64,000 bases of DNA from Sulfurospirillum halorespirans DSM 13726 (lineage in GTDB: Bacteria; Campylobacterota; Campylobacteria; Campylobacterales; Sulfurospirillaceae). This document shows positions 31,588 to 43,050 of the stretch, piece by piece. Position 1 is the first letter of the stretch, and each line of letters begins with the position of its first letter. Position numbers and translations under genes: made by a program. The stretch lies in NCBI RefSeq assembly GCF_001723605.1, contig NZ_CP017111.1, positions 2,728,001 to 2,792,000 on the forward strand. Direction: 5' to 3'. The notes below the pieces were generated by a model that searched no databases, was not told the DNA's origin, and saw nothing but the letters and a program-made list of their open reading frames with translations.

Positions 31588-34280
31588 TATTCCTCCTCAA
31601 TGGGGATATTAAACTCAACAATGACGCTGTTTTCCAAATTTCTCGCCCAAATCGTTCCCTCGTGCGCTTCAACGATTTTTTTGCAGATAAAAAGACCTAA
31701 ACCACTGCCATTGATGTCATCACTAATGCCTTTGATTCTGAAAAACTTTTCAAACACCATTTTGAGATCTTCTTCGCTGATGTGGCTGTCTTCATTTAAA
31801 ACAAAGATTTTACACTTTGCACCCTCTTTTTGAAACCCTAAGGTAATGGCACTTCCGTGTTGCGAGTATTTAATCGCGTTTTCCAAAAGATTGACGACCA
31901 CGCGTTCTATCAAAACACAATCCGCTTTAAAAATGCCCGATTCTTCTTCAATTTTGATGCTGAAATTGCGCTCTTTTAAAATATCTTCAAACTCCCTCGC
32001 CGCTTGCGAGAAGATGTCTGCAATATCGCACCAATCTTTTTTAAGAACTACTTTATGGCTTTCAAACCGCGCAGAATCGAGCAGATTATTCATCAGCCGT
32101 TCCATCTTTTTCGCGCTAAAAATAACTTGAGAGATGATAACGCGTTTTTTCTCATCCAGCCACGTCTCATCCGTCTTAAGCATCGAAACCATGCCTAAAA
32201 TGGAAGCAAGCGGTGTTCTTAAATCATGAGAAATAGAACCATACAGCGCATTTTTAAGCTCTTCACGTGCTAGAGTAATCGCATTTTTACTATTTTTTTC
32301 TGAAAGAGAGATACGCTCAAAAGAGACCGCCATGACACTGGTGACCGAGTCTAAAAACATCTTAAGCTCTGTCGTCATCTCATCTTGTTTGAGTTTAAGT
32401 CCCAGTGCTCCATAAACGACCTCGCGACTTTTAATCGGAATGTAGAGCATATCCGAAGCCAAAAAGGTGTCCGTACCTGCCCCTGCTATTTTACCATTGT
32501 CCAAACACCAATCAAGGACTGCTTTTTCACTCGAAGAGATAAAAATAGCCTCTAGTTTTTCAAACATCGCATCGTATTTTTTACTCGAAAGTGGGCTTTT
32601 AGGATCATAATGCGCATAGAGTTTTGGCATCTCATCCACATGCTTGCGTAGGAAAAAGAAAGTCTCTTTGCCAAGCGATTCCGCAATGAGTGGCATGGCT
32701 ATTTTAATCACCTGTTTTATCTCAGAAACAGCGGTTACTCTACGGCTCAGTTTATACAGTCGTCTCACCCTCTTCTCTCGCTCGCGTATCACTTCGCCAA
32801 TGAGTTTCAGCTTTTTCGCTTGCGATGAGATGAGATACGCAACAATAAAAAAGATGAAAAAGCTCCACAGATGCGAGATGTCACTTACTACAAAGGTATA
32901 AACAGGAGGAACAAAAAAGTAGTTAAAAAGTCCGACACCGACAAAGGTAATCACCATCGAGGTTTTCATATCGCCTCTGGAAGCAACGATCAGCACAGGA
33001 ATGAGAATAAGCAGTGCGACATTCAAAAGTTCTAAATGATTTCTAAAAACGATACACCCAAAGGTAATCACACCCAGCAAGCCTAGTCCAAAGAGAGAGT
33101 GCCATAAAGGAGCTTCCTCTTTGGTCTCTTCATCAAGGGTGTACGCTTCTAATTTTTGCTCTTGAGTTTTGTTAATGTACGAAATAATGCAAAATTCATT
33201 GCCTGCATTGAGGAGCTCATCGGCAATATCCATACGCCAGAATTTTCCTATAAAATTCTTTTTACGCTTCGCTACAACAATGTGTGTTACAAACCGTGCC
33301 CTCGCATGCTTTAAAATCTCTTCGCCTATATCTTGCCCTGAGACGGTGTTGACCTCAGCGCCTAACTCTTCGGCTAAGCGGATATTTTTAGCCAATTTTT
33401 CACGATTATTGGTTGAAAAATCATCGACATAAAGCGCGATCCACTCCGCATTCATCTGCGAAGAGAGCCGTTTGGCATAGCGAATCAAATTGGCGGAAAA
33501 ATCACTGCCATCGATGCACACCATGACCTTTTCAACCGCTTCCCAACGTTCCAGTCTGTTCTCTTTATACAGATCGTAAACATCTTTGCTCACGCGCCCT
33601 GCAGCTTGTTTTAGCGCAATTTCTCGCAAAGCATTGATGTTGCCAAGCTTGAAAAAGTTCATCAGCGCTTTTTCAACGCTTTGAAGTTTATAGATTTTCC
33701 CCTCTTTGAGTCGCTCGACCAATTTTTCAGGAGGGATGTCGATGATTTGGATTTTATCGACACGTTCTAAAATGCTATCGGGAACGGTTTCAGTGACCTT
33801 CACACCCGTAATTTGTAATACCAAATCGTTAAGGCTCTCAAGGTGTTGGACATTCATCGTGCTGTACACATCGATGCCATTGTCCAAGATCTCTAAAACA
33901 TCTTGGTAACGTTTTTGATGCCTTGAGGTGGGCGCATTACTGTGGGCTAACTCATCAATCAGCACAACATCGGGCTTGGCTTCCAAAATGGCATCGATAT
34001 CGAGTTCATACAGTGTACTTCCGCGGTACACGATCTTTTTAGGTGCGATGGAAGGGATGCCTTGGGTCAAACGCTCTGTTTCAGCCCTGCCGTGCATCTC
34101 AACATAACCGATGAGCACATTTTCTCCGCTTTGTAGCAGCTCTTTGGCGTTACGAAGCATGGTGTAGGTTTTTCCCACACCTGCAAGGGCTCCAAAGAAG
34201 AGCGTTAACTCCCCCGTTTCACGTTTGTTTTTGATCTCTTGAAGAACCAGATCACTCGTTTCTAAGACATCTTCATTCAT
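31587..34280 (-). CDS. kdpD: KdpD, sensor histidine kinase for potassium
   Basis: An 897-residue full-length KdpD. The N-terminal KdpD domain has Walker A GALAGVGKTYTML. A universal-stress-type domain (VMVCIDGSDFSANLIRYAK) follows, then four closely packed membrane helices near residues 395-485, a GAF-like region, the phospho-His in GSISHDLRTPLA and the ATP site INGSGLGLFICKK. It senses potassium and ionic strength. The gene lies 1 nt after kdpC. Some Campylobacterota carry only the N-terminal half of KdpD, whereas this one is complete. Confidence 0.94.
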   Translation of the reverse strand: MNEDVLETSDLVLQEIKNKRETGELTLFFGALAGVGKTYTMLRNAKELLQSGENVLIGYVEMHGRAETERLTQGIPSIAPKKIVYRGSTLYELDIDAILEAKPDVVLIDELAHSNAPTSRHQKRYQDVLEILDNGIDVYSTMNVQHLESLNDLVLQITGVKVTETVPDSILERVDKIQIIDIPPEKLVERLKEGKIYKLQSVEKALMNFFKLGNINALREIALKQAAGRVSKDVYDLYKENRLERWEAVEKVMVCIDGSDFSANLIRYAKRLSSQMNAEWIALYVDDFSTNNREKLAKNIRLAEELGAEVNTVSGQDIGEEILKHARARFVTHIVVAKRKKNFIGKFWRMDIADELLNAGNEFCIISYINKTQEQKLEAYTLDEETKEEAPLWHSLFGLGLLGVITFGCIVFRNHLELLNVALLILIPVLIVASRGDMKTSMVITFVGVGLFNYFFVPPVYTFVVSDISHLWSFFIFFIVAYLISSQAKKLKLIGEVIREREKRVRRLYKLSRRVTAVSEIKQVIKIAMPLIAESLGKETFFFLRKHVDEMPKLYAHYDPKSPLSSKKYDAMFEKLEAIFISSSEKAVLDWCLDNGKIAGAGTDTFLASDMLYIPIKSREVVYGALGLKLKQDEMTTELKMFLDSVTSVMAVSFERISLSEKNSKNAITLAREELKNALYGSISHDLRTPLASILGMVSMLKTDETWLDEKKRVIISQVIFSAKKMERLMNNLLDSARFESHKVVLKKDWCDIADIFSQAAREFEDILKERNFSIKIEEESGIFKADCVLIERVVVNLLENAIKYSQHGSAITLGFQKEGAKCKIFVLNEDSHISEEDLKMVFEKFFRIKGISDDINGSGLGLFICKKIVEAHEGTIWARNLENSVIVEFNIPIEEE

Positions 34281-34281
34281 T

Positions 34282-34860
34282 TTAAGGATTTAAAACTCCA
34301 AAGTTTTTATCTAACGCACGATTTAAAAGAAGGACATTCACCCTCTCCTCGCCTATAAAACCCAAAAATTTTCGCTCTATATGCTGATTGACAAGTTCAA
34401 GCATTTGAACTTCATCGACATGGCGCTCTTTTGCAAGGGTATTCACCTGATACAGTGCCGCTAATTTTGAGATATGCGGGTCAAGTCCACTGCCTGAGGT
34501 CATAACCAAATCACTAGGAATATCACCCTCGCCAAATCTTACATGTAAAGCTTCTTCACTGGCGTCTATTCTATCCAACAAAAGCTTGTTTGTCGGTGCT
34601 AAATTGCTACCAGCAGAAGAGAGTGCATCGTAGCCATCCTCCCCTGCAGCCGAGGGTCTAGCAATAAAATAGCCCTCTTTTGAAAAATTTTGCCCGATAA
34701 GCTCTGAGCCTATAACGGTTCCATTATCTTCCAGTAAAAGCCCCGAACTTTGGCTTGGAAAAACCCATGCCCCTAAATTGGTAACCACCAGAGGATAAAC
34801 ACCTCCAAGTAAAAATGTCATGACTAAAAGTAATTTAATCGATTGAAATAGTGTTTTCAT
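34282..34860 (-). CDS. kdpC: KdpC, potassium-transporting ATPase subunit C
   Basis: A 192-residue subunit with one N-terminal membrane helix (LLLVMTFLLGGVYPLVVT) and a periplasmic domain containing SGSGLDPHISKLAALYQV, the KdpC signature. ATG 34860 follows AAGGAAG. The extra 15 residues of the longer frame overlap kdpB and look spurious. It stabilises the KdpA-KdpB complex. A palindrome copy at 34539-34548 encodes L-H-V in a weakly conserved loop. Confidence 0.93.
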   Translation of the reverse strand: MKTLFQSIKLLLVMTFLLGGVYPLVVTNLGAWVFPSQSSGLLLEDNGTVIGSELIGQNFSKEGYFIARPSAAGEDGYDALSSAGSNLAPTNKLLLDRIDASEEALHVRFGEGDIPSDLVMTSGSGLDPHISKLAALYQVNTLAKERHVDEVQMLELVNQHIERKFLGFIGEERVNVLLLNRALDKNFGVLNP

Positions 34861-34870
34861 ACGCTTCCTT

Positions 34871-36913
34871 TTACAAAAGATGCAATGTTGCAAGCAACAT
34901 ATCAAGCAGTTTTATACCCGCAAACGGAACGATAATACCGCCAAGTCCATAGATGACTAAGTTTTTTCCCAGCACCACATCTGCACTCAAAGCTTTATAC
35001 CCAACCCCTGAAATCGCCAGAGGAATCAGTGCGATAATGATCAACGCATTAAAAATAACCGCCGATAAAATGGCACTCTGCGGCGATGAGAGGTGCATGA
35101 TATTGAGCACTTCCATCTGAGGGAACGCGACTACAAAAAGGGCGGGAATGATAGCAAAGTACTTTGCAATATCATTGGCCAAACTAAAGGTTGTCAGCGC
35201 ACCTCTCGTCATTAATAGCTCTTTACCCACTTCCACCACTTCGATGAGTTTCGTCGGCGAACTGTCCATATCCACCATATTAGCCGCCTCTTTCGCGGCT
35301 TGGGTTCCGCTGTTCATTGCCAGTCCCACATCCGCTTGCGCAAGAGCAGGTGCATCGTTGGTGCCGTCCCCCGTCATCGCAACCGTAAAGCCCTCTTTTT
35401 GGTAGTTGCGAATAAGCGCTATTTTGGTATCGGGTGTTGCTTCGGCGACAAAATCGTCCACACCCGCTTCGGCGGCGATGGCAGCAGCCGTGATCGGATT
35501 GTCACCCGTAATCATCACGGTTTTAATGCCCATACCTCTAAACTCAGCAAATTTCTCTTTAATGGAGGGTTTGATGATGTCTTTGAGATGAATCACCCCT
35601 AACACTTTGCTCCCCTCGCATACAACCAAAGGTGTACCACCTTTTTTACCAATTTGAGCGCAAATATCGTGAGCCTCTTTAGAAAACTTTCCACCCGATG
35701 CTGTGACAAATTTTTCAATGGCATCCACCGCCCCTTTGCGGTACGCCTTACCATCAAGATCAAGCCCACTCATTCTCGTATAGGCACTAAAAGGGATGAA
35801 TTTAGCACTTTGTAGATTGGCTGGCTCTTTAACTCCATAATGATTTTGCGCAAATGTGACGGTACTTTTCCCCTCAGGAGTGTCATCTGAGAGTGATGTT
35901 AACAGTGCAGCATAGGCAAGTTGATCCAGTTCTTTTATATCAAGAGGAATAAAAACACTTGCCATACGGTTACCAAAGGTGATCGTTCCTGTTTTATCGA
36001 GCAATAACACATTAACATCACCCGCAGCCTCTATGGCTTTACCGCTCATCGCCAGCACATTCTTTTTAAGCAGTCTGTCCATCCCCGCAATACCGATGGC
36101 ACTTAAAAGCCCGCCAATCGTCGTAGGGATCAAACAGACCAGAAGCGCAATCAATGAAACAACAGAGATATCTGCATTTACATGTAAAGCCATTGGCTTA
36201 AGTGTCAACGTCACGACAAGAAAGATGGCAGTCAAGCCCATCAGCAAAATGGAAAGCGCAATTTCATTCGGACTTTTTTGCCTTTTAGCCCCTTCAATCA
36301 GGCTAATCATACGATCCAAAAAGGTCTCGCCCGGATTTTTCGTGATCTTGATTGTAATCTCATCACTTAAGACAAGCGTACCGCCCGTCACCGAGTTGCG
36401 GTCTCCGCCGGATTCACGAATGACAGGAGCCGATTCGCCTGTAATGGCACTCTCATCAATGCTTGCAATGCCTTTGATGACCTCACCATCGCTAGGAATC
36501 ACTTCTCCTGCAACCACTACGACGACATCGCCTACTCTAAGGCTCTCTGAGCTGACCTTTCTTAGGCTGCCATCTTCACTTAACTTATTGGCACTGCTGC
36601 TTTTTTTAGCTGAACGCAATGCACTCGCTTGCGCTTTCCCCCTGCCTTCGGCTAATGCTTCTGCAAAATTGGCAAAAAGGACTGTAAAAAAGAGCCAGAC
36701 AAAGACCCAAAATTCAAATCCAAAAAGAGGAATAGTGCCACGACTGCTCTCATAAAGCCATATAAAGCCAGTAATAAAGGTACCCAAATAGACCACAAAA
36801 ATGATCGGATTTTTAAGCTGCTCTCTCGGGGTTAATTTGCCAATACACCCTTTGAGTGCATCTTGGATAATCGCTTGGTTATAGCTAGAATTATTTCGTT
36901 TTTTCATACTCAT
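34871..36913 (-). CDS. kdpB: KdpB, P-type ATPase catalytic subunit
   Basis: A 680-residue P-type ATPase of the usual length. The phosphorylation site is [10 protein letters not shown], the actuator motif TGES is in [12 protein letters not shown], and the hinge motif is [16 protein letters not shown]. It hydrolyses ATP to move potassium through KdpA. The gene is 3 nt after kdpA and 10 nt before kdpC. A palindrome copy at 36177-36188 encodes L-H-V-N between two membrane segments. Confidence 0.95.
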   Translation of the reverse strand: MSMKKRNNSSYNQAIIQDALKGCIGKLTPREQLKNPIIFVVYLGTFITGFIWLYESSRGTIPLFGFEFWVFVWLFFTVLFANFAEALAEGRGKAQASALRSAKKSSSANKLSEDGSLRKVSSESLRVGDVVVVVAGEVIPSDGEVIKGIASIDESAITGESAPVIRESGGDRNSVTGGTLVLSDEITIKITKNPGETFLDRMISLIEGAKRQKSPNEIALSILLMGLTAIFLVVTLTLKPMALHVNADISVVSLIALLVCLIPTTIGGLLSAIGIAGMDRLLKKNVLAMSGKAIEAAGDVNVLLLDKTGTITFGNRMASVFIPLDIKELDQLAYAALLTSLSDDTPEGKSTVTFAQNHYGVKEPANLQSAKFIPFSAYTRMSGLDLDGKAYRKGAVDAIEKFVTASGGKFSKEAHDICAQIGKKGGTPLVVCEGSKVLGVIHLKDIIKPSIKEKFAEFRGMGIKTVMITGDNPITAAAIAAEAGVDDFVAEATPDTKIALIRNYQKEGFTVAMTGDGTNDAPALAQADVGLAMNSGTQAAKEAANMVDMDSSPTKLIEVVEVGKELLMTRGALTTFSLANDIAKYFAIIPALFVVAFPQMEVLNIMHLSSPQSAILSAVIFNALIIIALIPLAISGVGYKALSADVVLGKNLVIYGLGGIIVPFAGIKLLDMLLATLHLL

Positions 36914-36916
36914 TCC

Positions 36917-38614
36917 TTAAAAAGAGATGTGTTCAAGCATCATCAAATGCTCAATCACAGGGCCAAGTGCAAGCGAAGGGAAAAACGTAAGTGCTCCCGT
37001 TAATAAAATGGTCGCTACCAAAAGGGTGATGAAAAGCGCACTTTGGGTATTGAGTGTGCCTTTGCCAAAAGGAACCACTTTCTTTCTCGCCAAGCTTCCT
37101 GCAATCGCTAGCATGGGGATAATCACACCAAAACGCCCCACGAACATACACAAGGCAAGTGCATAGTTATAGTAAAGCGTATTGCCGCTAAACCCTGCAA
37201 AAGCACTGCCATTGTTTCCACTGGCTGAACTGAAGGCATAAAGAACTTGAGACAGACCATGAGGTCCTGGATTGGAGATAGAACTGGTGGCATCGGGAAT
37301 TAAAAGCGATAATCCTGTAAAAAGAAGGATGCACAGACCCGGAAGCAACACGGCTATCACGGTATAGGTCATCTCCTTGGCTTCAATCTTCTTGCCCATG
37401 TACTCAGGGGTTCGACCTATCATCAGCCCTGCGATAAAAACACTTAAAATGACATACGCCATCATGCCGTAAAACCCTGCTCCCACACCACCGATGACAA
37501 TCTCACCGAGCATCATCTGCACCATAGTCACCATACCTGCAAGTGGAGTGAGGCTATCGTGCATACCATTGACCGCACCACACGATGCTGCCGTTGTGGC
37601 TACTGAAAATAAAGAGGTTGAGGCAATGCCAAAACGCACCTCTTTGCCTTCCATCGCACTCTCTCCAACAATGCCCGAAATTTCAGGATTGCCAAATTTT
37701 TCAGAAATATAATGCGAGCCTAACATCAGCACAAAAAGTACCACCATCGCAATTAAGATAGAACGACCCTCACCGCTTTTTTGGCTCATTTTTCCATAGA
37801 CAAAAAGCAATGAAATGGGCAAGAAGAGGATGGAAAAGACCTGCACAAAGTTCGAGAGTGGGGTCGGATTTTCAAAAGGGTGCGCGGAGTTCGCATTGAA
37901 AAAACCTCCACCATTGGTTCCTAACATCTTAATCGCCTCTTGCGAAGCTACAGGACCCATCGGAAGTGTTTGCTCCACTCCTTCAAGACTAATAGCACTG
38001 ATATAAGGAGTAAAGTTTTGAATGACGCCTTGTGAAACCAAAAAGAGCGCATACACCAAAGAGAGCGGAAGCAAAACATACAGCGTTATACGAACCATAT
38101 CTGCCCAGAAATTGCCGATGGACTCGCTCTCTTTATAAACGATACCTCGCATAAAAGCTACTGCTACGGCAATACCTGTTGAAGCAGAGAGAAAGTTTTG
38201 CACACTTAAGACAAACATCTGTGAGAAATAGCTCATCGTGCTCTCACCACTGTAATTTTGCCAGTTGGTGTTGGTCACAAAACTCACCGCTGTATTGAGC
38301 GCTAGCTCAAACGGTAGAGCGGGTAAGCCTTGAGGATTAAGAGGTAAAAGATGTTGGCTCAGAAGCACTGCTAAAACCAGCACGATGCCCGCACCGTTAA
38401 AAAGCATCAGTGCTAAAGCATACTTCTTCCAGTTCATCTCAAGCTGAGGATTGATGCCACACAAGCGATAAAGACTATTTTCTACATGTAAAAAGAGTGG
38501 TGTAAAAACATTTTTCTCACCCACCAACACTTTGGTAAAAAACCCACTGTACGCTTTTGCCGCTCCTATAAGCAAGATCAAAAAGCTGATAAAAAGGGTT
38601 ATATCTGCAACCAT
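36917..38614 (-). CDS. kdpA: KdpA, potassium-binding and channel subunit
   Basis: A 565-residue membrane protein with about ten helices and the four degenerate selectivity-filter loops of the SKT family (for example SFVTNTNWQNYSGE and LGTNGGGFFNANSAHPFENP). It is the first gene of kdpABCDE. I find no kdpF reading frame in the 230 nt upstream, which is common outside enterobacteria. Confidence 0.94.
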   Translation of the reverse strand: MVADITLFISFLILLIGAAKAYSGFFTKVLVGEKNVFTPLFLHVENSLYRLCGINPQLEMNWKKYALALMLFNGAGIVLVLAVLLSQHLLPLNPQGLPALPFELALNTAVSFVTNTNWQNYSGESTMSYFSQMFVLSVQNFLSASTGIAVAVAFMRGIVYKESESIGNFWADMVRITLYVLLPLSLVYALFLVSQGVIQNFTPYISAISLEGVEQTLPMGPVASQEAIKMLGTNGGGFFNANSAHPFENPTPLSNFVQVFSILFLPISLLFVYGKMSQKSGEGRSILIAMVVLFVLMLGSHYISEKFGNPEISGIVGESAMEGKEVRFGIASTSLFSVATTAASCGAVNGMHDSLTPLAGMVTMVQMMLGEIVIGGVGAGFYGMMAYVILSVFIAGLMIGRTPEYMGKKIEAKEMTYTVIAVLLPGLCILLFTGLSLLIPDATSSISNPGPHGLSQVLYAFSSASGNNGSAFAGFSGNTLYYNYALALCMFVGRFGVIIPMLAIAGSLARKKVVPFGKGTLNTQSALFITLLVATILLTGALTFFPSLALGPVIEHLMMLEHISF

Positions 38615-38640
38615 TGTTTTCCTTTTTGGTAATTTAGGAA

Positions 38641-38646
38641 ATTATA
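38641..38646 (-). promoter_or_regulatory. Possible -10 element of the kdp operon
   Basis: Read leftward TATAAT, 27 nt before the kdpA start, so any leader would be very short. No recognisable KdpE site was found by eye. Confidence 0.45.
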
Positions 38647-38736
38647 GAGCAGATAAAAGTGGGAAAATATCTTGATTTGGGGTTAAAAGATAAGGATTTT
38701 GTTAGGATGTAAAAGAGAAAGTGAACGACTTCCTCT

Positions 38737-38748
38737 TTTACATGTAAA
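38737..38748. repeat. TTTACATGTAAA palindrome, intergenic copy
   Basis: In the 234-nt spacer between the kdpA start and the SDR stop. Otherwise this spacer holds only the kdp promoter candidate. Confidence 0.9.
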
Positions 38749-38848
38749 GATGAGTGGATGTGAGCAATTATTTTTCCATTTCAACAGTAGAGTATTCACC
38801 CGAAGTGATTATAGAAGTTTATGGCAAAGAAGGATTATGCCCAATGAT

Positions 38849-39598
38849 TTAATTCATAATCAGTCCACCATCCACAGCGATTTGGCTTCCTGTGACAAAA
38901 CTAGAATCTTCCGATAGTAAAAAAAGTGCAACATTGGCTGCTTCTTGTGCACTTCCTGCTCGTCCTAAAGGGACAAGATCAACGACGACTTTTTCAAAAG
39001 CTGCTTGATCTTCATTCGAAAGAAAACGTCTAAAATTTGTTTCTATTGGCCCTGGGACAAGGGTATTGACGCGAATATTTAACGAACTTAATTCTCTTGC
39101 CCAAGATCTTCCCGCGGCAATAATCGCCGCTTTAGAAGCTGCATATAACCCCGTGACATCAGAGCCCTCATATACAGAAGACGATGCACTCAGGACAACA
39201 GATGCCCCATTTTTTAAAAAAGGCTTTAATGAAGCCATTTGCAAGAAAGGTGCTTTTACATTGATGGCAAAAATATGGTCAAACATTTCAGCGGTCGTAT
39301 CCTCGATACGACCAAGAACAGCCGTTGCAGCATTAAGCCACAAACCATCCAAAGAGATTTCATTAGGTAAATATTCTACAAGGGCTTCTACGCTATTTAC
39401 AGTGGATTGATCGTTGAAAAAAACATTGGCTTTCTCACCTAAAGCTTTTTGGGCGTATTGAATATGCTCTAAATCTCTGCCCGTAAGAATAACGCTTCCG
39501 CCTTCTAAAATAATTTGCTTTGCCGCAGCAAGCCCCATACCGCTCGTTCCCCCTGTAATGAGGATAGTTTTATTTTCAAATCGATTCTGTTGTGCCAT
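38849..39598 (-). CDS. Short-chain dehydrogenase/reductase (SDR)
   Basis: A 249-residue classical SDR. The NAD(P) loop is TGGTSGMGLAAAK, the active-site triad has Ser in VVLSASSSVYEG and Tyr-x-x-x-Lys in YAASKAA, and the C-terminus ends GSQIAVDGGLIM. An Arg in LTGRD after the second strand suggests NADPH. The substrate is unknown. The gene is alone, followed by the kdp spacer. Confidence 0.88.
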   Translation of the reverse strand: MAQQNRFENKTILITGGTSGMGLAAAKQIILEGGSVILTGRDLEHIQYAQKALGEKANVFFNDQSTVNSVEALVEYLPNEISLDGLWLNAATAVLGRIEDTTAEMFDHIFAINVKAPFLQMASLKPFLKNGASVVLSASSSVYEGSDVTGLYAASKAAIIAAGRSWARELSSLNIRVNTLVPGPIETNFRRFLSNEDQAAFEKVVVDLVPLGRAGSAQEAANVALFLLSEDSSFVTGSQIAVDGGLIMN

Positions 39599-39613
39599 TA
39601 TTCTATTCCTTTC

Positions 39614-39625
39614 TTTACATGTAAA
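39614..39625. repeat. TTTACATGTAAA palindrome, intergenic copy
   Basis: In the 33-nt spacer between nspC and the SDR gene. It occupies most of it and lies just before the SDR ribosome site AAAGGAATAG. Confidence 0.9.
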
Positions 39626-39631
39626 ACTCTT

Positions 39632-40777
39632 CTAATTACGCCTTTGATACTCGTCATACCCAAACTGACTCGTCACTTCGTAACTTCCATCTTTGTGAAG
39701 TACCGCAAGATCAGGCAATTTTACACCGTTAAACGTTGTGTTTTTAACAATCGTATAGTGGATCATATCTTCAAAAATCAGCTTATCGCCGATCTTTAGT
39801 GGCACGTCAAAACTGTAATCGCCCATGATGTCGCCTGCTAAACAGGTTGGGCCTCCGAGTCGGTACATGTAAGGTTTTTCGCCCACTTCTCCAGCTCCAC
39901 GAATCGCGGCGCGATACGGCATCGCAAGGGTGTCAGGCATATGCGCTTCAGCGGAGATATCAAGAATGGCGATGTCCATACCGTTATGGACGATGTCAAG
40001 CACACTTGCCACCAAAGGGCCTGTTTGCCAACCCACCGCTTCACCCGGTTCTAAATAGACTTTGATGCCATTGTATTTGGCTCTAAAATCCGTGATAAGA
40101 GAGATAAGTTTTTCCACATCATACCCCTCGCGCGTGATGTGATGTCCACCTCCAAAATTAACCCATTTCATTTGAGGTATCAACTCTCCAAAGCGCGCTT
40201 CAAATCCTTGTAAAACCGCTTCAAGTGCGCTCGCATCTTGCTCACACAACGCGTGAAAATGAAGCCCTTCAATGCCTTCCAGTTTATCATTTTGCATGTT
40301 TTCTTTCGTGATGCCCAAGCGACTGTACAGACCACACGGGTTGTAAAGATCCACAGGACTGGACGAGACTTCAGGGTTGAGACGCAGTCCGCAACTCGTT
40401 TTTCCGATCGCTTTAGCTCTGTATTTTTCCCATTGAGTGAAAGAGTTAAAAATAAGATGATCACTGAGGGCTATCACCTCATCGATCTCCTCTTCTTTGT
40501 ACGCAGGTGAATAGGTGTGAATCGTGCCTTTAAAATACTCTTTCGCAAACTTCGCTTCATGAAGTCCGCTGCAGGTACAACCGCTCAAATAAGTGTCTAC
40601 TAAAGGTGCGAGTGCTTTAAAGGCAAAGCCTTTGAGTGCCAACAAAACCGTTGCACCTGAACGCTCACTTACCTCTTTGAGAAGCTTTAAATTTTCCTCC
40701 AATAATGCCTCTTCGCAGACATACGCAGGGGTTTGAATCTGTTCGATGATTGTCTCTATTTTACTGACTTTGACCAT
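39632..40777 (-). CDS. nspC: Carboxynorspermidine decarboxylase
   Basis: A 381-residue PLP enzyme of the alanine-racemase-fold decarboxylases. The PLP lysine is in LLALKGFAF near residue 49, the phosphate loop in KWVNFGGGHHITREGY, and the active-site cysteine region near CLAGDIMGDYSF. It decarboxylates carboxy(nor)spermidine, the last step of the alternative spermidine route of Campylobacterota. The partner dehydrogenase is encoded at 44309-45523. A GGGAG ribosome site precedes the start. Confidence 0.92.
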   Translation of the reverse strand: MVKVSKIETIIEQIQTPAYVCEEALLEENLKLLKEVSERSGATVLLALKGFAFKALAPLVDTYLSGCTCSGLHEAKFAKEYFKGTIHTYSPAYKEEEIDEVIALSDHLIFNSFTQWEKYRAKAIGKTSCGLRLNPEVSSSPVDLYNPCGLYSRLGITKENMQNDKLEGIEGLHFHALCEQDASALEAVLQGFEARFGELIPQMKWVNFGGGHHITREGYDVEKLISLITDFRAKYNGIKVYLEPGEAVGWQTGPLVASVLDIVHNGMDIAILDISAEAHMPDTLAMPYRAAIRGAGEVGEKPYMYRLGGPTCLAGDIMGDYSFDVPLKIGDKLIFEDMIHYTIVKNTTFNGVKLPDLAVLHKDGSYEVTSQFGYDEYQRRN

Positions 40778-40908
40778 GTTTTTCTCCCAAAATGACAGAT
40801 GAAATGTAGCATTTTTCCTCTTAATAATCTCAATACACCCCTGCCATGAACCAATTAGCCAAAAGTTACGATAATATTAGGAATTAGCGCAAAAAACAAG
40901 GAGAATCT

Positions 40909-43047
40909 ATGCGGGCTTTGAGTATTAAAATTAAGGCTTTGATTGTCTTTATGGTGTCCATTGTCTTCGTGGCATCCATCTCTTTGGGGGTGGTGGTTTA
41001 CAAATCACAGCAACTCGGGCAAATCCAAACCAAGGATGAGGGCGAACTCATTTTAGAGATCAATAAAAATGAGCTCAAAGCCTTTACAACGATGGCAGAA
41101 AAGGCGATTGGTTCCTTTTATGAAGCCTCTTCTTCAGAAACAAATATCGCGCAAAAGATCAAAGCCGATGCGATGATTCTCAAAAAAACATTGGATGACA
41201 TCTACACGAACAACAAAGACAAGCTCTCCAAAGATGAACTGCAAACGATGCTTTTAGCGCTGATTAATGGCTACCGCTACAACAACGATGTGGGGTATTT
41301 TTATGCGTATACTATGGAAGGTATCAACGTCGTTCATCCCATCAACAAAGCGCTTGTCGGCAAAAATTTGATCGAGATGAAAGACAAAGAGGGAAACTTC
41401 GTTATTAAAGATCTCCTCAAAGCAGCCAAAGAGGGAACAGGGGTTACCAAGTTCATTTGGCCCCACCCCATTACCAAACAAGATGAACCCAAACTCTCGT
41501 ATAATTTCTACTATGAACCTTTAAACATCGTTATCGGCACGGGCGATTATGCTTCGAGCATCAAAGAACATTTTCAAAATGAGGCGATTAAAATTCTCAA
41601 TACCCTGCGCTACACGGATGACAACGAGGGGTACTTCTTTGGTTTCAAAAAAGGAACTGCGAACAACTATGTTTACGCGTTTCATGCCACAAAGCAAGAT
41701 CGCCAAGGAAGCGAGATCAAACTTGACAGTACCGATTCACAAGGCAAACCATTTCGCAAAGAGCTGATTGAGGGGGCAGCGAAAAACCCTAAAGAGGGTG
41801 TCTTTGTCATTTATAATTCGGAGCACCCGATCACGAAAAAAGATGCTCCAAAACTCGCCTACGCCAAATACTTCAAAGAGTGGGATTGGACAATCGTCTC
41901 GGGCGTTTACATCGACAACATTGAAGAACACATTGCCAAACAAGGTGAAAAAATTTCTACTAATATTAACGCCATGCTGATCGAAACTGTTACCACAGGA
42001 TCGATTGTCGCGCTTATTGCGATTATCGCGATCTATTTTCTCATCACCAATCTGATTGCAACGCCCCTTCTAAACTTGCAAGCAACCGCGCACAATCTAG
42101 CCGTTGGTGATGGCGATCTGACCAAACAGCTCGAAATCAAAAACCAAGATGAAATCGGTGGAGCTTCCAAAGAGATCAATAATTTCATCGAAAAAGTGCG
42201 TGCAACGATTGCCCTTGCGAAAGAGACGAGCAGTGAAAATGCGTCCATTGCGCATGAGCTCTCAACAACAACCTTACAAGTCGGCAAACGCGTGGAGGAT
42301 TCGACCACGATCATCCATCAAACGACAACCATGTCCAACGCGATCCAACAAGAGATTAACGCGTCAGTGGTTAAAGCCAAAGAGAGTAAAGAAGAGGTGA
42401 TCAAAGCCAATCAAGAACTCAAATCCGCCCGTAAATTTGTCCAACAACTTGGAGAGCGCGTTCAAAACAGTGCACACACCGAGCTTGAGCTAGCGCATAA
42501 AATCCAACAGCTAAGCAGTGATGCCGATCAAGTGAAAAATGTCCTCACGGTCATCAGCGATATCGCCGATCAGACCAATCTTCTAGCGCTCAATGCCGCC
42601 ATAGAAGCGGCGCGTGCAGGTGAACATGGAAGGGGATTTGCCGTGGTTGCCGATGAAGTTCGCACCTTGGCGGAACGCACCCAAAAAAGTTTGGTGGAGA
42701 TCAATGCCACCATCAACGTGATCGTTCAAGCAATTGTGGACAGCAGTGAACAGATGAATCATAACTCCAAAGAGGTTCAAGAACTCTCCCTCATCGCGGA
42801 AGATGTGGGCAAAAAAATCAATACCACCGTTGATATTATGGATATTGCAACCACGTTAAATGACAAAACGGTTACGGATTATATTAATACGGGCTCAAAG
42901 ATCGAAGCCATTGTCGCAAAAATAGAAGAGATCAACACGCTTTCAACGCAAAATACGAGAAGTGTCGAAGAGATAGCAGGTGCAAGCGAGCATCTCAATG
43001 CGCTCACTGAAAAACTCAACGCGATTTTAAATAAATTTAAAACCTAA
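40909..43047 (+). CDS. Methyl-accepting chemotaxis protein with tandem Cache sensor
   Basis: A 712-residue chemoreceptor. It has a membrane helix at about 10-30, a periplasmic part with two Cache repeats ([16 protein letters not shown] then [17 protein letters not shown], and later [18 protein letters not shown] then [14 protein letters not shown]), and a second membrane helix near 360-380. HAMP and a signalling domain with the conserved tip [20 protein letters not shown] follow. Paired sCache_2 repeats are typical of sensors for small carboxylates. No C-terminal methylesterase-tether pentapeptide is seen. AAGGAG stands before ATG. The gene diverges from nspC and ends in a good terminator. 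Confidence 0.92.
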   Translation: MRALSIKIKALIVFMVSIVFVASISLGVVVYKSQQLGQIQTKDEGELILEINKNELKAFTTMAEKAIGSFYEASSSETNIAQKIKADAMILKKTLDDIYTNNKDKLSKDELQTMLLALINGYRYNNDVGYFYAYTMEGINVVHPINKALVGKNLIEMKDKEGNFVIKDLLKAAKEGTGVTKFIWPHPITKQDEPKLSYNFYYEPLNIVIGTGDYASSIKEHFQNEAIKILNTLRYTDDNEGYFFGFKKGTANNYVYAFHATKQDRQGSEIKLDSTDSQGKPFRKELIEGAAKNPKEGVFVIYNSEHPITKKDAPKLAYAKYFKEWDWTIVSGVYIDNIEEHIAKQGEKISTNINAMLIETVTTGSIVALIAIIAIYFLITNLIATPLLNLQATAHNLAVGDGDLTKQLEIKNQDEIGGASKEINNFIEKVRATIALAKETSSENASIAHELSTTTLQVGKRVEDSTTIIHQTTTMSNAIQQEINASVVKAKESKEEVIKANQELKSARKFVQQLGERVQNSAHTELELAHKIQQLSSDADQVKNVLTVISDIADQTNLLALNAAIEAARAGEHGRGFAVVADEVRTLAERTQKSLVEINATINVIVQAIVDSSEQMNHNSKEVQELSLIAEDVGKKINTTVDIMDIATTLNDKTVTDYINTGSKIEAIVAKIEEINTLSTQNTRSVEEIAGASEHLNALTEKLNAILNKFKT

Positions 43048-43050
43048 GAG

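Noticed and set aside
38699-38917. Rightward 72-codon frame in the kdpA/SDR spacer
   Set aside because: It runs into the SDR gene on the other strand, includes a palindrome copy and matches nothing I recognise.
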